A DNA stretch of 64,000 bases from UBA3824 sp017541145. Lineage in GTDB: Bacteria > Bacteroidota > Bacteroidia > Bacteroidales > UBA3824. The stretch covers positions 1 through 64,000 of the forward strand of contig CAMVLO010000010.1 in the NCBI GenBank assembly GCA_947168365.1, written 5' to 3'. Both the position numbers and the translations under genes were made by a program. Below the pieces are notes generated by a model. That model was not told where the DNA came from. It did no database searches and saw only the letters and a list, made by a program, of their open reading frames with translations. Of the stretch, positions 27,256 through 35,721 are shown piece after piece. How positions within the stretch are numbered: the first letter of the stretch is position 1; every line of letters starts with the position of its first letter.

Positions 27256-27329
27256 AATGCTACGATTCTAATAAAACTATACTGATTTTAAGTTAGTTGA
27301 GTTTTAATTTTAATATTATACTACAAAAA

Positions 27330-27713
27330 TTAATCAATAGTATAAGGAACTTGTTCAAAAGGAACATCTACAATATCAGAATATTCCTCACCGGCTTCTT
27401 CCATATCTTCATCATCATCAGGATAATGCCATTTTACGAGCACATCATGACCTGCACTGTTGATGTCTTCGAGTTTCAAAAGTACATCAAGCAACAATTT
27501 TGAAGAAGCTGTATTAAAATACTCCAATTTGAAGTTAAAAACTGTTTTGTCCAAAGGATCTTTTGCATATTCTGAAAGCCAATCCAAAATAGGATTATAG
27601 AATGCAACTACATCTTCCGGCAAAGATCTGCCTGAAATTTCAAATATGTTGTTTTCCTTATCGAGGACAACTGTTGGGGTATCGTCTGAACCTTGAATTT
27701 TTATAACTGACAT
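27330..27713 (-). CDS. SiaC-like regulatory phosphoprotein (DUF1987)
   Basis: A 127-residue single-domain protein matching DUF1987/SiaC (FEISGRSLPEDVVAFYNPILDWL). The family member SiaC of Pseudomonas is phosphorylated on Thr68 and in the dephosphorylated form activates the diguanylate cyclase SiaD. Here Thr68 is present in the same place (LEYFNTASSK). No GGDEF protein is in the window. It follows the SiaB-like kinase gene by 12 bp and precedes the ABC transporter gene. Confidence 0.85.
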   Translation of the reverse strand: MSVIKIQGSDDTPTVVLDKENNIFEISGRSLPEDVVAFYNPILDWLSEYAKDPLDKTVFNFKLEYFNTASSKLLLDVLLKLEDINSAGHDVLVKWHYPDDDEDMEEAGEEYSDIVDVPFEQVPYTID

Positions 27714-27725
27714 AATAATAAATTT

Positions 27726-28304
27726 TTATTCTTTAATTCTGGAAATAGTTGATGTTAATACAAAAAATGAATTGGTACTGTCTATTTTGAGAAAACTGTA
27801 AAGAAGTTTCTCTCCAGTTTTTCTCGCAATATCAATAAAACCCAAACCAGCACCGCCACGATCTGAAATATGACCGTCACGCATTTGCTGCTTATAAAGT
27901 TTATTCAACCCATCTTTATCTAATTTGTTGATATTCTCCAATATACCACGGAGTTTTTCAACATTTTCATTTTTTATAATATTACCGGTTGTAACATTAT
28001 ATTCGGTATCACCCTTGGAGACCATGAAAATTCCACGTCCGTCTTTGGCTGACCCGTTTGGCGCGCTTTCCGAGTGCTTACTGATGTTCTGAAGACACTC
28101 CACCATAACATGGAACACCTTCTTCTGCACAGAACTTGCATCCTCCTCCCGCGCCATATTGGTTTCGGTGAGTGAGGTGAACGCTTTTGTGATCTGATGC
28201 GTTATCTCGCCCTCGTACGCCAAATTTATCTTGTTTCGCTTCATCTTTACGTAGAAGTCATAAACAAAATCTAGCGACTCTTTATGATCCTTTATACTTG
28301 CCAT
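27726..28304 (-). CDS. SiaB-like protein kinase (DUF6272, HATPase fold)
   Basis: A 192-residue protein of the SiaB type, a serine/threonine kinase with GHKL-like ATP site that phosphorylates SiaC. Visible are the N-box-like VMVECLQNISKHSE and a G-box-like DRGGAGLGFIDIARKTG. It stands between the PP2C phosphatase and SiaC-like genes, the order expected for a kinase/phosphatase partner-switch. Confidence 0.83.
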   Translation of the reverse strand: MASIKDHKESLDFVYDFYVKMKRNKINLAYEGEITHQITKAFTSLTETNMAREEDASSVQKKVFHVMVECLQNISKHSESAPNGSAKDGRGIFMVSKGDTEYNVTTGNIIKNENVEKLRGILENINKLDKDGLNKLYKQQMRDGHISDRGGAGLGFIDIARKTGEKLLYSFLKIDSTNSFFVLTSTISRIKE

Positions 28305-28336
28305 AATATGATTTTTTGTAAAATATTATGAGACTA

Positions 28337-30985
28337 TTAAAACTCTATGCCGATTAATAATATATCGTCTACTTGTTTGTTTGCGCCCTTCCATTCAATA
28401 AAATCTTTCTCAAACAACTCTTTGTATTGAGCCATTGAATAATCCGGATTTGCTGTTATCAACTCTTCGATACGTCCCGGACGATATTTTCGTCCTGCAT
28501 CGCCGCCTATCTGATCCGGCAAACCATCGGAGAAGAAAAATACTTTTTCTCCTGCATTAAATTGAATTTCGTGATCTTCAAACTCTTTTTCTTTACCCTT
28601 TCTTGTCGGTTTACCACCGATAGCCTGTGGAGTTCCGCGATATTTTACCAACTCCTTCTGATTATTCAGATAATAAAGCGGTCTGTGAGCTCCTGAGAAG
28701 TGTAAAGTTTTTGTATCAAAATTAATCTTACATAAAGCAATATCCATGCCATCTCGTGCTTCTGTATCATCACGATCTTGTTTCAAAGTCTTTCTAACTC
28801 CAAGATGCAAGTCATCAAGTATCTGACCAGCATTAAGTTTGTCTGAATATTCTGCTATTCTGTTAAGATTAAAATATCCGATAAATGAAATCAACGCACC
28901 CGGCACACCGTGTCCGGTACAGTCAACTGCCGCAATATAGATGTTGGCGTCTTTTTCAAAGAACCACGGAAAATCACCGCTTACAACATCACGCGGACGA
29001 TAGAACATAAAGAACTTCGGCAAACGAGCCTCTATTGCATCCAGACTCGGAATAATCGCAGACTGAATTCTTTGAGCATAGTTGATTGACTCGGTAATAC
29101 TCTTGTTCTTTTCTTCAATTTCCATTTCAATACGTTTGCGCTCGGTAATATCGTGAGCCACAAACAAAATGGTTTCAAGCTCTTTTTCCTTGTTGTACTC
29201 CGGAATGGCATTAAATTGGATAATAATATCTTCTTTACCATCTCGAGGGAAAGTAGCTTCTGTATCAAACATACGCTGATTATGAACGACTTGTTCCAAC
29301 GACTCCTTGAAAAATGTTGCAATTTTTTCATCAAGTTCTACTTCATCTATTTGGTGTTGCAACAAATCGTCCTTTTTAACACGCGTAAACTGTTCTGCAA
29401 CAGGATTGACATAGAAAAATTTGCCTTCAGGTGAAAGTCGCAAAATTGCATCCAAAGAGTTTTCGGAAAGTGCCTGCATTTCACCTTGCATACGCTGCGC
29501 TTTTTCTGCAATTTTTCTTACGGTAATATCTCGTGTATTGAAAATAATACCTTGGATAGCAGCATTACTCAAAAGGTTTCGTCCGGTTGCTTCAAGCCAC
29601 AAAATCTCATCATTCGATTTTTTGAACTGATATTCAAATGTTACAGGTTTTTCCGGCTGAGCAATCAGCTGTTTGAAAACATCATGGAATTTTTCTCTTG
29701 AGTTGTCATCAAACTTTTCGTATGCTGTTTTGCCAACAATATAATCAGGATCGTAACCCAAAATGCTCTTTGAAGACGGGCTTTCGTATGTTACAATCGC
29801 ACTTTCGTCGTAAATTGAGATGACCTCAGACGCATTTTCAAGCAATGCATACTGACGTTTTTGACCACGTTCCACCTCACGAATCTGAGCCTCCAATTTC
29901 TTGTTGGTCTCTTGAAGTTCCATCTGCGCTTTTTTCATGTCTTCTGCATTCTTACGAAGTTCTTCCTCGTTTTTCTGAAGCTGACGGGTCATTGTCTGCG
30001 CTTCCTGCAAAAGTTTTTCGGTGGTTGTATTAACTTTCAAGTTGAAGATTGTCTGCGCAATAATCGCACTTACTTCTTTGATAAGTTGCAACAATTTGTC
30101 CGGCATATCTTCTTCCAAAGACGCAAATTCTATTACGCCTTGCAACTTTTCGTCGTTAATAAGCGGTGAAAGCAATAATGTACGCGGCTTTTGATCGCCC
30201 AAAATACCGGAACTTATTGTTACATAATCATCCGGAATTTCTTTTCGATATATAATATCGCGCTCAAAAGCTGTCTGACCTACAAGTCCGATACCGATTT
30301 TGAATTCTTGTGTAATATACTTCTTACGATTGTAAGCATAAGTTGCAATATTAATCAAAACTTGTTTGTCATCGTCATATAAATAAAATGCACCTTGTAC
30401 AGCACCTATATATTCTATCAAATTGATAATTGTTTCGTAAGCCAACTCGTTGATATTATTTCGCTGACGAAGAATATCACCAATGATTTCCTTACCTTTT
30501 GCAATCCAACTTTGTTCGTTTTCACGTTTGGATGTTGCCACAAGGTTGTTTTTCATTATCAACAACGAGCGTCCCAAAAGGTCGTCTTCATCAATATCTG
30601 AAGTGTCAAAAAACAAATCACCTTCACCAATTCGTTTTGCAATCATAGAGTTCTTGCGGAAAATCTCATTTTTTTCTGCAAGCATAATTTCCAACTTTTT
30701 GTTTTGCTGACGATTTCTTCGAGCAAAATAGAAGAATATCAAAGCAATAACAAAAGGAGCCATATCCAACACATAAGCCAACGACGACTTATGCATGTGT
30801 TCTATACTGTTTAGGTTGAATGTTAACGACTTATCAAAGATGTACACAAAAATAGAAGCCAATGGAAACAGCAATCCTATCAGGAATCCTACAATGGTAT
30901 ATGTCAACACCATATTAGAACTGCCTGATGTATTAGCCTCTTGAGTTGATATGTTAGTATCCTGTTGTGCCATTATGCTTTTCAA
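28337..30985 (-). CDS. SiaA-like PP2C/SpoIIE phosphatase with GAF and PAS domains
   Basis: An 882-residue membrane protein. Two helices lie near 25-50 and 65-90, a GAF domain at about 150-320, coiled coil, two PAS domains at about 385-630, and a C-terminal SpoIIE/PP2C domain. Metal motifs are intact (PRDVVSGDF, VDCTGHGVPGA, FFSDGLPDQ). It should dephosphorylate the SiaC-like protein in response to ligand or redox signals. A start at 30973 (MAQQDTN) is also possible. It lies 32 bp ahead of the SiaB-like gene. Confidence 0.87.
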   Translation of the reverse strand: MKSIMAQQDTNISTQEANTSGSSNMVLTYTIVGFLIGLLFPLASIFVYIFDKSLTFNLNSIEHMHKSSLAYVLDMAPFVIALIFFYFARRNRQQNKKLEIMLAEKNEIFRKNSMIAKRIGEGDLFFDTSDIDEDDLLGRSLLIMKNNLVATSKRENEQSWIAKGKEIIGDILRQRNNINELAYETIINLIEYIGAVQGAFYLYDDDKQVLINIATYAYNRKKYITQEFKIGIGLVGQTAFERDIIYRKEIPDDYVTISSGILGDQKPRTLLLSPLINDEKLQGVIEFASLEEDMPDKLLQLIKEVSAIIAQTIFNLKVNTTTEKLLQEAQTMTRQLQKNEEELRKNAEDMKKAQMELQETNKKLEAQIREVERGQKRQYALLENASEVISIYDESAIVTYESPSSKSILGYDPDYIVGKTAYEKFDDNSREKFHDVFKQLIAQPEKPVTFEYQFKKSNDEILWLEATGRNLLSNAAIQGIIFNTRDITVRKIAEKAQRMQGEMQALSENSLDAILRLSPEGKFFYVNPVAEQFTRVKKDDLLQHQIDEVELDEKIATFFKESLEQVVHNQRMFDTEATFPRDGKEDIIIQFNAIPEYNKEKELETILFVAHDITERKRIEMEIEEKNKSITESINYAQRIQSAIIPSLDAIEARLPKFFMFYRPRDVVSGDFPWFFEKDANIYIAAVDCTGHGVPGALISFIGYFNLNRIAEYSDKLNAGQILDDLHLGVRKTLKQDRDDTEARDGMDIALCKINFDTKTLHFSGAHRPLYYLNNQKELVKYRGTPQAIGGKPTRKGKEKEFEDHEIQFNAGEKVFFFSDGLPDQIGGDAGRKYRPGRIEELITANPDYSMAQYKELFEKDFIEWKGANKQVDDILLIGIEF

Positions 30986-31047
30986 ATATTGTTGCTAAAT
31001 TACGGATTTTTTTTTTACAAATAAAAATTTTACCTCATTTTTTTAGA

Positions 31048-33624
31048 CTAATTGTCAAAACTCTTCAGCCAACTGCGATATTTATCATCGAGCGAGGTTT
31101 GTTGTCCGCTGTCAACAAGGCTGTTTACTTTCTCTATTTCACCCAATTGATTCTTCAACGAAGTCTCTCTTGTTTTGATTGTTTCCAACTGTTCAGCAAG
31201 TTCGTGGTTCTGTTTTCTAAGGGTTTCCACTTGCTTCATTGCTTGTTCCTCAATCTCTTTGTGAGAGGTGATATCAAACGCAGTATAAAGCACTTTGAAC
31301 ACTTTGCCATTAGTATCCCTTACAGGTGTATACTGGTTGATAAGCCAAATATCGTTTCCAGTAAGTTTACTCTTACGTTTTACTGTCATCTGGTGTAAAT
31401 TACCTTCACAAACACTTTGCCATAATGACTTGAATTCAACAATTTCTTCATCCGGAATGAAGGTAAGGATGTTGGTACCTTTTGTTTTTTCAAAGTCATA
31501 ACCCATGGTTTTGATGTGTTTCTGGTTGGCTGACAACAAATTACCTTCTACAGAATATTCGGCTTTCATAAGTGTTTCGTCGATAGCGGTCATGACTGAC
31601 ACCATCTCGATTCTGTTTTTAGCCATACTTTCCTGAGTTGCCATAAGCATTTCGGCACGCTCGGTGGATTCTGCAAGAAGGCGTTTGTTTTTCTCTTCTG
31701 TAACTTTCTGTTCTGTAATATCGTTCGCTATAAACAGAATACGTACCACATCGCCTTTTGGGTCAAATATTGATGTATACTGTGTTAAAAGCCAAACAAT
31801 TTCACCATGCTTGTTTTTCTGATTGATTGTACTTTGATATGATTGTCCTTGACAAATATTTTGCCAGATAATATCAAAACTCTTAACATACTCGTCAGAC
31901 AAAATTGTACGGATATTTCTGCCAATCAATTCATCTTTGCGATAACCCAATGCCGAAAGGAACTTCTGGTTAGCTGACTCAAATTTGCCTTCCGGATCCA
32001 ACTCTGCTTTCAACAATGTATCGTCAACGGCCTGAAGAATACCAGCCATTTCTGCCTCACGACGCTGAGCTTCATCGCGGGCAACTGTCATTTCGTCCAT
32101 GGTCTTACGAAGCTCTATTTCTCGAACCGCAAGTTCATCAGATTTTTTCTGTGACTCCTGCAACAATTCTGCTGTTCTGGTGTTGATTCTCAAAGACGCC
32201 AATGTTGACGCTATTGAATCGCAAAGCTGTTCTACAAAGAGTATCTCGTATGGTTTCAACAAGTTGAAAGATGCCAACTCGATTACTCCCAATATTTTGT
32301 CTTCTGATTTCAACGGTACAATAAGCAAACTCTTCGGCTTGCTGTCTCCAAGTCCGGATTCTATTTCCATGTAATCGTCAGGAACGTCTGTAATATATAT
32401 AGTGTTCTTTTCGAGAGCACATACACCGATAAGACCGTCACCAAGAGCGATTTTTCTTGTCAAAAATTTCTTTCGATCGTATGCAAATGCCGATACCATA
32501 TCCAAAAAGATGTGTTCGGGATCGGTTTCGTCTTGTACAAAAAGTCCGCCTTGACTTGCATTTATATAATGTACCAAATTTTTTACAACGTCGTCAGAAA
32601 GTTTGTGAATATTATCGTTGGAGTGACGCATAATATCACCGAATTTGGCAAGACCTTGAGTTGTCCAGTTACGCTGCTCGTCTTCCAATCTGCGCTGAGT
32701 CTGCTCGGTTTCTGTTGCCGACAATCTGTCACGCAAATCGATAAGACTCTTTGCCATAGAACCTTCCGGAGCTTCAAGACCGGCATCTGCGGTATAAACT
32801 CCTTTGGCAATTTCGTTGGAAAATTCTGTCAACCGCTTGAATAGCTCTGCTGTATGATTTACACGACTGTTGAGTGTACCAAATTCTGAATTGTCTTCTT
32901 GTAATCTGTAATCCGGAATAATACCCTGACTAAGCGGTTTGATAAAATTATTAAGTGTAACATAATTGGTTCTAAGGTATCTGATGATGTACAACGCGAG
33001 GAAAAATATTCCTAACAACAATGGTACAGACAAAATACCACCCCAAATTCTTATTGCTGAAATTCTTTCACGAATACGCTGTTCGCCTTTTACTAAATCT
33101 TTGCGGTGAGTAACATACATCTGATCCAAAGTCTTACGCATTTGGTCGAATGCACTTATTTCTTTTACGCTGAGCAATTCTCTTGCCGCATCTACCCTAC
33201 CGTTGATCATAAGGCGGATAATATCTTTGTTAACATTTTGATATATAACAAACTCGCTCTTGAATTTGTCCAAAAGCTTGAGTTCGTCTGCCATCTGAAG
33301 AGAATTTTCGTATTCTTTCAATCTTACTTCATAGAATTGATTGAATTTGTTGTGGTGACGCTGTATAACAACAACATCAGTTTCGTTTTCAACAATAGCG
33401 TGGTTTTGTACAACAAGACTGTATATTTCTTCGGTAAGAGCATACAGAGGATAAATGCCGCCGGCTTGATACGAAGTAAACGACTCAACCTCGTTTCTAA
33501 CCTTGCCAACCGACATAAAAACATAAATACAAAAGAACACAATATATGCCGATACAATTGAGAACAATAAGATCAATTTGCTCCTAAAGTTCAATTTATC
33601 AAATATTTGATGAATCTTTCCCAT
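31048..33624 (-). CDS. Membrane sensor with 4HB, HAMP, GAF and two PAS domains, no output domain
   Basis: An 858-residue protein. A helix at about 15-38 and another at about 190-212 enclose a periplasmic four-helix bundle. Then come HAMP-like linker, a GAF domain (about 345-480), coiled coil, two similar PAS domains (about 540-650 and 680-795), and a C-terminal coiled coil. There is no kinase, cyclase or phosphatase domain. Its GAF region closely resembles that of the neighbouring PP2C protein (AFAYDRKKFLTRKI against ATYAYNRKKYITQEF), so the two probably sense or pair together. It is the first gene of the minus-strand signalling operon and divergent from cheR. Confidence 0.82.
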   Translation of the reverse strand: MGKIHQIFDKLNFRSKLILLFSIVSAYIVFFCIYVFMSVGKVRNEVESFTSYQAGGIYPLYALTEEIYSLVVQNHAIVENETDVVVIQRHHNKFNQFYEVRLKEYENSLQMADELKLLDKFKSEFVIYQNVNKDIIRLMINGRVDAARELLSVKEISAFDQMRKTLDQMYVTHRKDLVKGEQRIRERISAIRIWGGILSVPLLLGIFFLALYIIRYLRTNYVTLNNFIKPLSQGIIPDYRLQEDNSEFGTLNSRVNHTAELFKRLTEFSNEIAKGVYTADAGLEAPEGSMAKSLIDLRDRLSATETEQTQRRLEDEQRNWTTQGLAKFGDIMRHSNDNIHKLSDDVVKNLVHYINASQGGLFVQDETDPEHIFLDMVSAFAYDRKKFLTRKIALGDGLIGVCALEKNTIYITDVPDDYMEIESGLGDSKPKSLLIVPLKSEDKILGVIELASFNLLKPYEILFVEQLCDSIASTLASLRINTRTAELLQESQKKSDELAVREIELRKTMDEMTVARDEAQRREAEMAGILQAVDDTLLKAELDPEGKFESANQKFLSALGYRKDELIGRNIRTILSDEYVKSFDIIWQNICQGQSYQSTINQKNKHGEIVWLLTQYTSIFDPKGDVVRILFIANDITEQKVTEEKNKRLLAESTERAEMLMATQESMAKNRIEMVSVMTAIDETLMKAEYSVEGNLLSANQKHIKTMGYDFEKTKGTNILTFIPDEEIVEFKSLWQSVCEGNLHQMTVKRKSKLTGNDIWLINQYTPVRDTNGKVFKVLYTAFDITSHKEIEEQAMKQVETLRKQNHELAEQLETIKTRETSLKNQLGEIEKVNSLVDSGQQTSLDDKYRSWLKSFDN

Positions 33625-33942
33625 TATGTCGACGTTTGTATTTTAGTTCTAATTTGTTCAAAAAATGTGCTTATAATCCTAAAGGTCAAATTTATTAATA
33701 ATTTTTTGAATAATCAGCATTAAAATCAACAAATTTTAAATTAAATAATAAAAAAAAATCTTTATTACTTGATTTTCAAAACATTATGTCTTAAATTTTA
33801 TTTTAGGAATAATTTCCGGTATCAAACAGTATCAAAATACATGCCGAAGGTCTGTACTCATTTTTTTTTTTGATTTTACGCTTTTTTTTAGGTTTATTTA
33901 ATAAATTTTCCTTATTTTGCATCTAAATTTATAAAGTGTTTT
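33625..33942. other. Divergent promoter region, sensor operon/cheR
   Basis: This 318-bp AT-rich gap holds a minus-strand -7 box TAAATTTG (33686-33693) for the signalling operon and a near-match TTATTTTG (33912-33919) for cheR. No other element was seen. Confidence 0.45.
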
Positions 33943-34803
33943 ATGAGTTCAAACATCATTATATCAAAAGAAGAAATCAACAGGCTGCAATATGCTATTA
34001 AAAAAGTGTCATCTTATGATTTCTCAGATTACTCATACAATAGTTTTTATCGGAGAATTGAAAAAATTCTGGAAGACGATAAAATTACTATTGACTACTT
34101 AATTGACAACCTTACAAAAGATTACAACTATTTAGAAAGAGTTGTTAGAAATATAACGGTAAACACAACCGAACTATTCCGCGACCCGGAAACATGGTTT
34201 CATATCCGAATGGCTTTGGAACAAAAATATGCCGCTAAAAAATCTATTAATATTTGGCATGCCGGATGCAGTTCCGGGCAGGAAGTATATTCGCTGATGA
34301 TTCTGCTCAATGAATTGGGACTTTTGGAAAAAGCGTCGATTTATGCATCGGATATCAACGAGGCGGTTTTGAATGTTGCAATATCAGGTCGTTACAAATA
34401 TCACGAACTTAGCGATTATATTGATAATTTTGATAAGGCTCTAAATTCAGACGAAATCAATCACGGCAAATTTCCTCATGCGGATATCAAAAAATACATG
34501 GAAATCAACAGGTTTAAAGACTTTGTTCAGATGAAAGAATTTCTCGTGGAAAAACCTCTGTTCATAAAACACGATTTGGTAAGTTGCGAAAATATCTTCG
34601 ACAGGGATTTCGACCTGATTTTATGCAGAAATGTACTAATATATTTCAATCACGACTTGCAAAACAAAGTTATAAATTTCTTTTATGACAATTTAACAAA
34701 AGACGGTTGTCTAATCATCGGACGACACGAAGGTATTATTGGTTCTATTGCATCAAACTTTCAGAAGAAAGACGCAATATATTTTAGAAGATATAGTTTA
34801 TAA
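33943..34803 (+). CDS. CheR-type protein methyltransferase
   Basis: A 286-residue protein with N-terminal helical CheR domain and SAM-binding domain. Motifs are TELFRDP (76-82), HAGCSSGQE (106-114), ASDINEAVL and ILCRNVLIYF. CheR methylates glutamates of chemoreceptors; many Bacteroidota without flagella keep orphan CheR proteins that act with PAS/GAF sensors. No CheB or classical receptor is here. It is divergent from the sensor operon, so that sensor is a candidate partner (inference). Confidence 0.87.
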   Translation: MSSNIIISKEEINRLQYAIKKVSSYDFSDYSYNSFYRRIEKILEDDKITIDYLIDNLTKDYNYLERVVRNITVNTTELFRDPETWFHIRMALEQKYAAKKSINIWHAGCSSGQEVYSLMILLNELGLLEKASIYASDINEAVLNVAISGRYKYHELSDYIDNFDKALNSDEINHGKFPHADIKKYMEINRFKDFVQMKEFLVEKPLFIKHDLVSCENIFDRDFDLILCRNVLIYFNHDLQNKVINFFYDNLTKDGCLIIGRHEGIIGSIASNFQKKDAIYFRRYSL

Positions 34804-34808
34804 TTTTG
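34801..34808 (+). promoter_or_regulatory. -7 promoter box TAATTTTG
   Basis: An exact TAnnTTTG match overlapping the cheR stop codon, 46 bp before the next ATG. It could start the T9SS-linked operon separately. Confidence 0.4.
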
Positions 34809-34853
34809 GCATTTTAATTGTTTAGTCTATTGAAAATCAATAATACGAGAAAA

Positions 34854-35717
34854 ATGAAAACACTAACAAAACTATTCCTAACAACAGCATTGCTGACTTC
34901 TTTGCAATTGTACAGCAATGCCCAAACTCATAACGCTCCCGATTTGACTCTTGAGCCGGAATCTTCAGGATGCACCGGACGCCCCGTTACGGTTACGGTC
35001 GACTGCAATTCCAAAGTCTTGTACTACTATGTGGATTACGGTGATGATATACAAAGTTATGCTTTTGACGGTAACAACAACAATATACTTGTTCATAATT
35101 ACACCAAACCCGGTACTTATACAATTTCAGTAAAAGTAAAATACGATGAAGATTATACAGAATCAGAAGTTGTATCAAAAACTATAACTGTAAGCGATGC
35201 ACCGATACTCACGTTGTCAGATAATCATAAAAACAACACAATTACAGCAAAAACTGACATCGAATCTTCTTTTAAATGGTTCAACAGCAACAACGAAGAA
35301 TTACAAACAACTACAAGCGAATTGCATTATTTGGAAAACGATATTTATAAAGCCGTAGCAATCAGCAGCGCAGGATGCTCTGATACAGCAAGTATCGAAG
35401 TAAAATATTACGAAAAAAGCGATTCGGAACCCGATGAAACTGTCATCAATGTAGTAAACAATGTAATTACTCCGGGAAATATGGACGGTATCAACGATGT
35501 ACTTTACATCCAAGATCTGAAATTTGAAAATCCTTGTGTAGTAAGAGTTTACGACAAAAGAGGCAAATTAGTGTTTTCCAGCGATGATTATTCCAACACC
35601 AACGGTTTTCAAGGTTTGGACGACAATGGAAACGAACTTTTTGCAGGCACTTATTATTATGTAATAAAAAGCCAAGGCAGAAAAGGCGTTACCGGTTTTG
35701 TAGATATTATCAGATAA
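34854..35717 (+). CDS. PKD-domain surface protein with T9SS type-B (CHU_C) sorting domain
   Basis: A 287-residue exported protein; ATG 34854 gives a signal peptide ending YSNAQ, whereas an upstream TTG at 34818 does not. A PKD domain (about 20-110, YYYVDYGDD...YTKPGTYTISVKV) and a second Ig-like stretch lead to the C-terminal gliding-motility-associated domain (NVITPGNMDGINDVLYI...VYDKRGKLVFSS...AGTYYYVIK). That domain is the type-B signal read by T9SS, usually needing a SprF-like partner, which is the next gene four bases on. Confidence 0.85.
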   Translation: MKTLTKLFLTTALLTSLQLYSNAQTHNAPDLTLEPESSGCTGRPVTVTVDCNSKVLYYYVDYGDDIQSYAFDGNNNNILVHNYTKPGTYTISVKVKYDEDYTESEVVSKTITVSDAPILTLSDNHKNNTITAKTDIESSFKWFNSNNEELQTTTSELHYLENDIYKAVAISSAGCSDTASIEVKYYEKSDSEPDETVINVVNNVITPGNMDGINDVLYIQDLKFENPCVVRVYDKRGKLVFSSDDYSNTNGFQGLDDNGNELFAGTYYYVIKSQGRKGVTGFVDIIR

Positions 35718-35721
35718 AGAA

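Noticed and set aside
28337..33624. Histidine kinases
   Set aside because: Neither protein has a HisKA or HATPase domain; one ends in PP2C, the other in a coiled coil.
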